Shown in pieces: positions 33,496-40,515 of a stretch of 64,000 nucleotides of DNA. Source of the stretch: Cognatilysobacter segetis (lineage in GTDB: Bacteria > Pseudomonadota > Gammaproteobacteria > Xanthomonadales > Xanthomonadaceae); contig NZ_SMRQ01000004.1 of NCBI RefSeq assembly GCF_004359965.1, positions 1-64,000 on the forward strand, in the 5' to 3' direction. The translations under genes were made by a program, and so were the position numbers. Position 1 is the first letter of the stretch; every line of letters begins with the position of its first letter. Under the pieces are notes generated by a model, which did not search any database, had not been told where the DNA came from, and was given only the letters and a program-made list of their open reading frames with translations.

Positions 33496-33855
33496 ATGGA
33501 TATCTTCAAGGTCTTCACCCTCGAGGCGGCGCACCGGCTGCCCAACGTCCCGCCCGGGCACAAGTGCGCGCGGCTGCACGGCCATTCGTTCCGGATCGAG
33601 ATCCACGTCTCCGGCGAACCGGGCGCGGACACCGGTTGGGTGATGGACTTCGCCGACCTCAAGGCCGCGTTCCGCCCGCTCTACGACCGCCTCGATCACC
33701 ACTATCTCAACGAGATCGAAGGCCTCGAGAACCCGACCAGCGAGCGCCTGGCGGCCTGGATCTGGGAGCGCCTGCTGCCGGCCCTGCCGCAACTGTCCGA
33801 AGTGACGGTGCACGAGACCTGCACGTCCGGCTGCCGGTACCGCGGCCCCGCCTGA
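33496..33855 (+). CDS. queD: 6-carboxy-5,6,7,8-tetrahydropterin synthase
   Basis: A 119-aa QueD, the second step of queuosine/7-deazaguanine synthesis (7,8-dihydroneopterin triphosphate to 6-carboxytetrahydropterin). It is collinear with E. coli Que[27 protein letters not shown] carries two of the zinc-ligating His residues and the catalytic Cys, then [16 protein letters not shown] with the catalytic His, [12 protein letters not shown] and HETCTSGC. No other queuosine genes are in the window. Transcription is probably leaderless from 33496. Confidence 0.93.
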   Translation: MDIFKVFTLEAAHRLPNVPPGHKCARLHGHSFRIEIHVSGEPGADTGWVMDFADLKAAFRPLYDRLDHHYLNEIEGLENPTSERLAAWIWERLLPALPQLSEVTVHETCTSGCRYRGPA

Positions 33856-33934
33856 GACGCGCCCGGGCTCCGGCGCCCGACCGGCCACGGCCGCTCACCT
33901 CCCTGACCCGCCCACAACGGCCGACGAGCGGTTG

Positions 33935-33967
33935 TTGCAGCGCAGCATCGACACGCCTATGCTGCAA
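33935..33967 (+). promoter_or_regulatory. Phasin promoter with overlapping inverted repeat
   Basis: TTGCAG (33935-33940), 17 bp and TATGCT (33958-33963) form a good sigma-70 promoter. The same bases build an inverted repeat, TTGCAGC (33935-33941) with GCTGCAA (33961-33967), plus an inner GCAGCAT/ATGCTGC pairing. Such a dyad over the promoter is a likely repressor site; TGC/GCA-rich sites are used by PhaR on phasin promoters in other bacteria. No PhaR gene is present here. Confidence 0.5.
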
Positions 33968-34012
33968 CGCACCATCCCTGCTGTATCGGCTTCGAGCCGA
34001 GGAGAGTCCGCC

Positions 34013-34459
34013 ATGTACGCACAGTTCAACGAGCAGTTCGCCGCGGCCACCCGCCAGTTCGCCGACACGGCTGCCCGCATCAACCGCCTGACCCTCGAGA
34101 ACGCCGAGGCCATCGTCGGCCTGCAGCTGGCCGCCCTCGAGGAGCGCACCTCGGCCACCTTCGCTTTCCTCGGCGAGGCTGCCCAGGTCCGCGATCTCGA
34201 CGGCGCCAAGAACCTCCTCCCCCGCGGTGCACAGGTCGCCCGCGAGAACGTGGAGCGCGCCCTGACCACCGGCCAGGACGTCGTCAACCGCAACGTCAAG
34301 GTGCTCGAGTCGGTCGCGCAGATCGCCAAGGGCCAGTTCGAGGCCGCCGCGCGCAGCGCGAACGACACCGTCAAGCAGGCGCAGGAGCAGTTCACGCAGG
34401 CCGCCAAGGGCACCGCCCAGGCGACTGAGCAGGCGGTCAACGGCAAGACCGCGAAGTAA
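34013..34459 (+). CDS. Phasin-family protein
   Basis: A 148-aa phasin (PF09361 type). It opens with MYAQFNEQFAAATRQFADTAARINRLTLENAEAIVGLQL, the family signature, and is amphipathic alpha-helix throughout, ending in an Ala/Thr-rich tail. Phasins coat polyhydroxyalkanoate granules, but many bacteria without PHA synthesis carry homologues of unknown role. No PHA synthase or depolymerase lies in this window. GGAGAG precedes the ATG at 34013, and a textbook terminator ends the unit, so it is monocistronic and probably well expressed. Confidence 0.9.
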   Translation: MYAQFNEQFAAATRQFADTAARINRLTLENAEAIVGLQLAALEERTSATFAFLGEAAQVRDLDGAKNLLPRGAQVARENVERALTTGQDVVNRNVKVLESVAQIAKGQFEAAARSANDTVKQAQEQFTQAAKGTAQATEQAVNGKTAK

Positions 34460-34491
34460 GTTTTCTCTCTCTCCAGTTCGCTGGAACCGAA

Positions 34492-34520
34492 CCCGGCAGC
34501 CACGGCTGCCGGGTTTTTTT
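34492..34520 (+). terminator. Rho-independent terminator of the phasin gene
   Basis: Nine-base-pair perfect stem CCCGGCAGC / GCTGCCGGG, four-base loop, then seven T residues (34514-34520). It is the clearest intrinsic terminator in the window. Confidence 0.92.
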
Positions 34521-34551
34521 GTGCCCGCGACCCGGCATCGCCTCCCAACGA

Positions 34552-34578
34552 CGAAGCCCCCGCAGTGCGGGGGCTTCG
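34552..34578 (-). terminator. Terminator hairpin of the RND efflux operon
   Basis: Twelve-base-pair perfect stem CGAAGCCCCCGC / GCGGGGGCTTCG with a three-base loop, 17 bp after the RND stop on the minus strand. Only a weak T-rich stretch follows. Confidence 0.7.
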
Positions 34579-34594
34579 AGGTCATCCGCGCGGG

Positions 34595-37500
34595 TCAGAG
34601 CGGGATGCGGTGGTGCGCGTCGTTCGGATCGAGCTTCGGCGGATCGTCGAGCGTGTCGCCGAGCACGCGCCGCACGATCACGTAGAACACCGGGATCAGC
34701 AGCAGGCCGAGGAACGTCGCGAAGGCCATGCCGCCGATGACGCCGGTGCCGATGGCATGCCGCGAGTTCGCGCCCGCGCCGCTCGAGATCGCCAGCGGCA
34801 CCACGCCCATGATGAAGGCGAACGAGGTCATCAGGATCGGGCGCAGTCGCAGCTTCGAGGCTTCCACGACCGCCTGGCGCAGCGGCTTGCCCGCCTGTCG
34901 CTCGGCGATCGCGAACTCGATGATCAGGATCGCGTTCTTGGCCGCGAGGCCGATCACCGTGATCAGGCCGATCTTGAAGTAGATGTCGTTGGGCAGGTTG
35001 CGCAGCATCGAGAACACGATCGCGCCGAGCACGCCCAGCGGCACCACCAGCAACACGGCCACCGGCACCGACCAGCTCTCGTAGAGCGCGGCCAGGCACA
35101 GGAACACCACGACGATCGACAGGATCATCAGCATCGTGGTCTGGCTGCCCGACAGGATTTCCTGGTGCGACTGGCCGGCCCAGTCGTAGCCGAAGCCCGG
35201 CCGCAGGTCGTTCTCGACGATGCGCTGCATCGCCGCCATCGCCTCGCCCGAGCTCTTGCCCGGCGCCTGCGAGCCGACGATCTCCACCGCCGCGAAGCCG
35301 TTGTAGCGCGTCAGCGACGGCTGCGCGACGGTCCACTTCGCATGCACCACGTTGCTCAGCGGGATCATCGTCGGCGTGCCGTCGGGCGACGTCGCGTCCG
35401 GCGCCGGGGTGTAGAAGTGCGACAGCGACTCCGGCCCGGTGCGGTACGGCGCATCGGCCTGCATGGTGACGCGCTTCACGCGCCCGCCCTGCACGTAGTC
35501 GTTGACGTAGATCGGCGCCAGCATCAACTGGATCGAGTTGTAGATGTCGCCGACCGACAGCCCCATCGCCTGCGCCTGGACGCGGTCCACGTCCAGCTTG
35601 AGCTGCGGCGACGGCTCGAGCGTGTTCGGGCGCACGCCTACCAGCGTCTTGTCCTCCGACGCCTTGGCCAGCAGAGTGCCCATCGCCTGCTGCAGCGCGT
35701 CGCGGCCCTGGCCGCTGCGGTCCTGCAGGTACATGTCGAAGCCGCCGAACGCGCCGAGGCCGTTCACGGTGGGCAGGTTGATGACGAAGATCTGCGCGTC
35801 GCGGATCGGGAACAGGCGCATGTTCGCCTGCTGGATGAACTCGGTCGCCGTCGTCTTGCGCTCGTTCCACGGCTTGAGCTTGATGAACGCCATGCCGACG
35901 TTCTCGCCCTGGCCGATGAAGCTGAAGCCGGCCACCTGCATCATCCCCTCGTAGCCGTCGATCTTGTTGACCTGCTGGCGCACCTGCTCGAACACCGCCT
36001 CGGTGCGACGCAGCGTCGCGCCCGGCGGCAGCTGCACCACGGCCAGCGCGTAGCCCTGGTCCTCTTCCGGCAGGAACGAGCCCGGCATCTTCCAGAACAG
36101 GAAGCCCGTCAGCAGCGCGAGCGCCGCGAACACCGCCATCCAGCGCGGCGCGTGCTGCACGGCACTGCCGATGTGGCGCACGTAGAGCGTGCTCATCCGC
36201 TGGTAGCCGCGGTTGAAGCCGCGGAAGATCGGGTTGCGTGCGTCCTCGTGCTTGCTCGGCTTGAGCAGGTTGGCGCACAGCGCGGGCGTGAAGCCGAGCG
36301 CGAGGAACGCCGAGAACAGCATCGCCATCGCGATGGTCAGCGCGAACTGCTTGTACACCGCGCCGGCCGAGCCCGACTGCAGCGCCGACGGCACGAACAC
36401 CGCGGCCAGCACCAGCGTGATCGCGATGACCGCGCCGGTGATCTGCTGCATGGCCTTGTAGGTCGCCTCGCGCGGCGGCAGGCCTTCCTCGGTCATGATG
36501 CGTTCGACGTTCTCGATCACCACGATCGCGTCGTCGACCACGATGCCGATCGCGAGCACCATGCCGAACAGCGAGAGCTGGTTGATCGTGAAACCCAGCA
36601 CCTTCATGCCGAGGAACGTACCCAGCAACGCCACCGGGATCACCAGCGTCGGGATCAGCGTGGCGCGCAGGTTCTGCAGGAACAGCAGCATCACGAGGAA
36701 CACCAGCACCATCGCCTCGGCGAGCGTCTGGATCACCTCGTCGACCGACACGCGCACGAAGTCGGAGCTGTCGTAGGGCGAGAACCACTTCACACCCTGC
36801 GGGAAGCTCGGCTGCAGCTCGTCCATGCGCTTCTTGACCGCGGCGGCGACCGCCAGCGCGTTCTCGCCCGGCGCCAGCTGCACGGCGAAGCCGGCGGCCG
36901 GCGAACCGTCCCACTTGAGGTCGAAGCCGTGCGCCGAGCCCTGCACCTGCACGCGCGCGACGTCGCGCAGGCGCACGCTGGCGCCGTTCGCGTCGCTGCG
37001 CAGCAGGATGTTCTCGAACTCCTGCGGCGTGGAGAAGCGGCCCTCGGCCGCGACCGTCGCGGTGAACATCTGCGACTCGGGCGACGGCTCGCCGCCGACC
37101 TGGCCGGCCGAGAACTGCACGTTCTGCGCGCGGACCGCGGCCAGCACGTCACTGGCCGACAGGCCGTACGCCTGCAACTTGTCCGGGTTGAGCCAGATGT
37201 GCATCGCGTACTCGCCGCCGAACAGCTGCGTACCGCCGACGCCGGGCACGCGCGAGATCTGGTCGAGCACGGTGGAGGCGAGCAGGTCGGACAGCTGGTC
37301 CTTGCCGATCGCCGGATCCGACGAGCGCAGCGCGACCACCATCAGGAAGCCGGAGTTCGCCTTCGCCACGGTGATGCCGTTGCGGGTGACGTCGGCCGGC
37401 AGGCGCGGCGTGGCCTGCGCGACCTTGTTCTGCACCTGCATCTGCGCGATGTCGGGATCGGTGCCGGGCTTGAACGTCAGGTTCACCGAGGCCGAACCCT

Positions 37501-37750
37501 GGCTGGACGACGCGCTGAAGTAGTCGAGCCCGTCGATGCCGCTGAGCTGCTGCTCGATGATCTGCGTCACCGCCCGCTCGACCGTCTCGGCGTTCGCGCC
37601 CGGATAGCTGGCGTTGATGCCCACCTGCGGCGGCGCGATGTTCGGGTAGGACTCGATGCCGAGCGTCCGGATCGACAGGAAACCGGCGATCACGATCATG
37701 ATCGCGATCACCCAGGCGAACACCGGGTGGTTGATGAAGTAGCGGGACAT
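34595..37750 (-). CDS. RND multidrug efflux pump inner-membrane subunit (AcrB/MexB type)
   Basis: A 1051-aa HAE1-type RND transporter. It has twelve membrane helices with two large periplasmic loops after TM1 and TM7. The proton-relay region GIVVDDAIVVIENVERIM in TM4 contains the paired Asp residues. The opening MSRYFINHPVFAWVIAIMI and the ESYPNIAPPQV segment are standard. The family exports drugs, dyes and solvents from periplasm and membrane by proton antiport, with an adaptor and TolC-like channel. The adaptor gene lies six bases upstream; no outer-membrane channel gene is in the operon, so one is presumably shared from elsewhere. Confidence 0.94.
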   Translation of the reverse strand: MSRYFINHPVFAWVIAIMIVIAGFLSIRTLGIESYPNIAPPQVGINASYPGANAETVERAVTQIIEQQLSGIDGLDYFSASSSQGSASVNLTFKPGTDPDIAQMQVQNKVAQATPRLPADVTRNGITVAKANSGFLMVVALRSSDPAIGKDQLSDLLASTVLDQISRVPGVGGTQLFGGEYAMHIWLNPDKLQAYGLSASDVLAAVRAQNVQFSAGQVGGEPSPESQMFTATVAAEGRFSTPQEFENILLRSDANGASVRLRDVARVQVQGSAHGFDLKWDGSPAAGFAVQLAPGENALAVAAAVKKRMDELQPSFPQGVKWFSPYDSSDFVRVSVDEVIQTLAEAMVLVFLVMLLFLQNLRATLIPTLVIPVALLGTFLGMKVLGFTINQLSLFGMVLAIGIVVDDAIVVIENVERIMTEEGLPPREATYKAMQQITGAVIAITLVLAAVFVPSALQSGSAGAVYKQFALTIAMAMLFSAFLALGFTPALCANLLKPSKHEDARNPIFRGFNRGYQRMSTLYVRHIGSAVQHAPRWMAVFAALALLTGFLFWKMPGSFLPEEDQGYALAVVQLPPGATLRRTEAVFEQVRQQVNKIDGYEGMMQVAGFSFIGQGENVGMAFIKLKPWNERKTTATEFIQQANMRLFPIRDAQIFVINLPTVNGLGAFGGFDMYLQDRSGQGRDALQQAMGTLLAKASEDKTLVGVRPNTLEPSPQLKLDVDRVQAQAMGLSVGDIYNSIQLMLAPIYVNDYVQGGRVKRVTMQADAPYRTGPESLSHFYTPAPDATSPDGTPTMIPLSNVVHAKWTVAQPSLTRYNGFAAVEIVGSQAPGKSSGEAMAAMQRIVENDLRPGFGYDWAGQSHQEILSGSQTTMLMILSIVVVFLCLAALYESWSVPVAVLLVVPLGVLGAIVFSMLRNLPNDIYFKIGLITVIGLAAKNAILIIEFAIAERQAGKPLRQAVVEASKLRLRPILMTSFAFIMGVVPLAISSGAGANSRHAIGTGVIGGMAFATFLGLLLIPVFYVIVRRVLGDTLDDPPKLDPNDAHHRIPL

Positions 37751-37756
37751 GGCGGA

Positions 37757-38935
37757 TCAGCCCTTCGGCGCGGCGGCCGGCGCGGTCGCGGGCGCGGGCG
37801 CGTCCGGCGTCCACGGCGTCGCCTTCACCGGGGCGCCCGGCTGCGCCTTCTGGATGCCCGAGACGATCACGCGATCGCCCGGCACCAGGCCCTTCTCGAT
37901 GATCCACTTGCCGTCCTGTTGGCGGTCGGCCGTGACGTCCTTGCGCGCGGCCTTGCCGTCCTTGCCAACGACGAGCACGTACGCGCCCTGCGCGTCGCGC
38001 AACACCGCGGCCTGCGGCACGAGGTAGACCGACGGCTGCAGGCCGAGCGTCGCGCGCACCGTCACGTAGGTGCCGGGCAGCAGCCGGTGCTCGGGATTGG
38101 GCAGCTTCGCGCGCAGCGAGACGGCGCCGGTGGCCGGATCGACCACGCTGCCTTCGAAGTCGAGCGCACCGCGCGGGCCGTACGTGCTGCCGTCGGGCAG
38201 CACCACCTGCACGTCGCGGTCGGCGGGCTCGCCCTGCGACTGCGCGCGGCGCAGCTGGTCGAGCTCGGCAATCGAGATCGAGAAGTTCGCGTAGAGCGGA
38301 TCGATCTGGTCGACCGTGGTCAGCAGCGTCGGCGTGCCCTGCCCGACCAGCGCGCCCTCGGTCACCTGCGCGCGGCCCGCGCGCCCGGCGATGGGCGAGC
38401 GCACGGTCGCGTAGCCCAGGCTGATGCGCGAGCTCGACAGCGCGGCGCGCGCCTGCGCCACCGCGGCCGACGCGCTGCGCTCGGCGGCGATCGCGTTGTC
38501 GAGGTCGTTGCGCGAGATGAACTTGCCCGGCGCGAGCTGCCGCGCGCGTGCCGCGGTGGCGCGCGCGTTCGCGTACTGCGCCTCGGCCGCGGCCAGGGCG
38601 GCCTGCGTCTGCCCGGTCTGCGCGCGCAGTTCGGTCGGATCGATCACGAACAGCGCCTGGCCTTCGCCCACGTCGCTGCCTTCCTCGTAGACCCGGCGCT
38701 GCACGATGCCGGGCACGCGGGCGCGCACCTCGGCGGTGCGGAACGGCGCGAGCCGGCCGACCAGGTCCTTGCGCAACGGGAACGCCTGCGGGCGGACCTC
38801 GACCACGCCGACCTCGGCGGGCGGCATCGCGCCGCCGGGGCCCATGCCCTGCGCGGGCGCATCGCCCTTGCCGCAGGCGGTCAGCGCAAGGGCCAGGACG
38901 CCGGTCGCGGCGAGAAGGCGCGGGGTGCGGATCAT
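37757..38935 (-). CDS. RND efflux periplasmic adaptor lipoprotein (AcrA type)
   Basis: A 392-aa membrane fusion protein. The lipobox LTAC places the lipid at about Cys21. Then come the barrel-sandwich hybrid (RVYEEGSDVGEGQALFVID), an alpha-hairpin with coiled coils (about residues 95-160), and the C-terminal beta-barrel (GALVGQGTPTLLTTVDQIDPLYANFSI). It joins the RND pump to the outer-membrane channel. The ATG at 38935 was chosen because the signal peptide starts there; a start at 38965 would add a non-conserved stretch. It is the first gene of the operon. Confidence 0.92.
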   Translation of the reverse strand: MIRTPRLLAATGVLALALTACGKGDAPAQGMGPGGAMPPAEVGVVEVRPQAFPLRKDLVGRLAPFRTAEVRARVPGIVQRRVYEEGSDVGEGQALFVIDPTELRAQTGQTQAALAAAEAQYANARATAARARQLAPGKFISRNDLDNAIAAERSASAAVAQARAALSSSRISLGYATVRSPIAGRAGRAQVTEGALVGQGTPTLLTTVDQIDPLYANFSISIAELDQLRRAQSQGEPADRDVQVVLPDGSTYGPRGALDFEGSVVDPATGAVSLRAKLPNPEHRLLPGTYVTVRATLGLQPSVYLVPQAAVLRDAQGAYVLVVGKDGKAARKDVTADRQQDGKWIIEKGLVPGDRVIVSGIQKAQPGAPVKATPWTPDAPAPATAPAAAPKG

Positions 38936-38988
38936 CGGGTAGCTCCGGGTGTGGGACGGGCGCATCGCCGCGGCCGTCGTAATTTGTG

Positions 38989-39002
38989 CACTGCGCAGTG
39001 TA
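38989..39002 (-). promoter_or_regulatory. Palindrome and -10 element upstream of the efflux operon
   Basis: The twelve-base perfect palindrome CACTGCGCAGTG (38989-39000) overlaps a minus-strand -10, TACACT (38997-39002), about 60 bp before the adaptor start. TetR-type repressors of RND pumps usually bind palindromes in this position. No such regulator is encoded in the window. Confidence 0.55.
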
Positions 39003-39142
39003 GCTATTCGAAGACGGCCGGAACGGGCGGAAAGTCATGCCGGCGACGGGCGGCGCCTCCATCGCCGATCGCGCACCACGGTGTTGCATGCATGAAGGGG
39101 AATAACGCGCGATCGCGTGGCGGACGGCCGCCGTCGACCCGC

Positions 39143-39148
39143 TAGACT
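39143..39148 (+). promoter_or_regulatory. -10 element giving a leaderless msrC transcript
   Basis: TAGACT ends seven bases before the ATG at 39155, so the message would begin at or within a base of the start codon. No -35 consensus and no ribosome binding site are seen. Confidence 0.5.
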
Positions 39149-39154
39149 CGGCGC

Positions 39155-39643
39155 ATGACCTTCATCGCCTCCACGCTCAGCGGCAGCAAGCCCGAGCAGT
39201 ACGCGCAACTGCTCGAGCAGGTGCACGGCCTGCTGCACGGCGAGCGCGACCGCATCGCCAACGCCGCGAACCTGTCCGCGCTCGTCTACCACGCGCTGCC
39301 CGCCCTCAACTGGGTCGGCTTCTATCTCTACGACGGCACCGAACTGGTGGTCGGCCCGTTCCAGGGCCTGCCGGCCTGCGTGCGCATTCCGCTCGACAAG
39401 GGCGTGTGCGGCGCCGCGGCGAGCACGCGCCAGACGCAGCGCGTGGCCGACGTGCATGCGTTCCCGGGCCACATCGCCTGCGATTCGGCGTCGCGCTCGG
39501 AAGTCGTGGTGCCGTTGATCGCGGCCGACGGTTCGCTGATTGGCGTGTTCGACCTCGACAGTCCGGAGCCCGACCGCTTCGACGCCGACGACCAGCGCGG
39601 CCTCGAGGCGATCGCGCAGGCGTTCGTCGAATCGCTGGGCTGA
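39155..39643 (+). CDS. msrC: Free methionine-(R)-sulfoxide reductase (GAF-domain fRMsr)
   Basis: A 162-aa GAF-domain enzyme that reduces free methionine-R-sulfoxide with thioredoxin. It keeps the family elements: NWVGFYLYDG, GPFQGLPACVRIPLDKGVCG with two of the redox cysteines, and HIACDSASRSEVVVPL with the third. The protein covers exactly the family length. It probably starts as a leaderless message. The TfoX-C gene begins two bases after its stop, so the two are co-transcribed. Confidence 0.9.
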   Translation: MTFIASTLSGSKPEQYAQLLEQVHGLLHGERDRIANAANLSALVYHALPALNWVGFYLYDGTELVVGPFQGLPACVRIPLDKGVCGAAASTRQTQRVADVHAFPGHIACDSASRSEVVVPLIAADGSLIGVFDLDSPEPDRFDADDQRGLEAIAQAFVESLG

Positions 39644-39645
39644 CG

Positions 39646-40011
39646 ATGGACGCCGCGCCGAAACCGCTCGCGATCGGCGGCAAGTCCGCCGCCTGGCTGC
39701 GCCAGGTCGGTATCCGCACGTGGGACGACGTGCACGCGGTCGGTGCGCTCGAGGCGTTCATGCGCGTCAAGCGCGCCGGCTTCAAGCCGAGCCTCAACCT
39801 GCTGTACGCGCTGGAAGGCGTGCTGGTGGGCTGCCACTGGCAGCAGGTCGCGGTGGACCGCCGGGCGGAACTCGCGGCGCAGGCGCAGGCCGCGACCGCG
39901 CTGCTGCCGTGGTCGCGACGCGGTCCGCCGCCGTCGGCGGTGACGACGACGCTGGGCGAGGCGCACGAAGCCGCGACGGTCGACGACGTGCCGGACGCCT
40001 TGTCGTTCTGA
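39646..40011 (+). CDS. TfoX C-terminal domain protein
   Basis: A 121-aa protein consisting of a TfoX_C domain (about residues 8-85: GGKSAAWLRQVGIRTWDDVHAVGALEAFMRVKRAGFKPSLNLLYAL) and a short variable tail. It lacks the TfoX N-terminal half, as in many stand-alone homologues. Helix-hairpin-helix-like features suggest DNA or protein contact. Whether it has any tie to competence is unknown. Coupled to msrC. Confidence 0.82.
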   Translation: MDAAPKPLAIGGKSAAWLRQVGIRTWDDVHAVGALEAFMRVKRAGFKPSLNLLYALEGVLVGCHWQQVAVDRRAELAAQAQAATALLPWSRRGPPPSAVTTTLGEAHEAATVDDVPDALSF

Positions 40012-40178
40012 GCGGCGCACCGCGCGTGTGCGGGAACGGCGCATCGGGCGTCGTCGTGGTGGATCCGTTCGAACATCGTTGCGCTGCGAATTCCGCTCGC
40101 GGCTTCGCCACGCCCTGTCGCCGCGTGGCGCGCGCGGTCGCCGCGCCCGCCCGGCCTGCGCGCATCGGCGCTTTGCCG

Positions 40179-40184
40179 TAGACT
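40179..40184 (+). promoter_or_regulatory. -10 element of the cobalamin riboswitch/btuB transcript
   Basis: TAGACT lies a few bases before the start of the riboswitch, as expected for its promoter. The -35 region is unconvincing. Confidence 0.45.
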
Positions 40185-40194
40185 CCGCCCCGCT

Positions 40195-40390
40195 TTCGGG
40201 TGACCCGCCGCCGCCAGGCGTCGGGTTGAAACGGGAAGCCGGTGACGCGCCATGCGCCAGCCCGGCACTGCCCCCGCAACGGTAAGCGAGTAAAGCCGCG
40301 GCATCGGCCACTGTGATTCGTCACGGGAAGGCGCCACCGGTGGGATGCGATGCATCCGCTCGCGAGTCCGGAGACCGGCCCGGAAGCCTG
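40195..40390 (+). promoter_or_regulatory. Cobalamin (vitamin B12) riboswitch
   Basis: The leader of btuB has the AdoCbl-class conserved parts in order: GGGAAGCCGGTGA (40233-40245), ACTGCCCCCGCAACGGTAAGC (40267-40287), the CCACTG element (40308-40313), GGGAAGGCG (40325-40333) and the B12 box CGAGTCCGGAGACCGGCC (40363-40380). Boundaries are estimated from pairing. B12 binding would hide the btuB ribosome site and reduce uptake when the vitamin is plentiful. Confidence 0.93.
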
Positions 40391-40515
40391 ACTGGTTGCG
40401 ATGCGGAGGGCGTCGCGCGGCCCGTGGCGCGCGTGCGCCATCGTTCCGCTTCGTCCTCTCCAAGCGACTTCCTTCCCTAGCACGGCGTGGGGCCGTGCCC
40501 GCTGGAGATGTATCG

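Noticed and set aside
34565-39145. A 1526-codon open frame on the plus strand
   Set aside because: It is the shadow of the RND pump and its adaptor. No domain is recognisable and it runs through two genes in the opposite direction.
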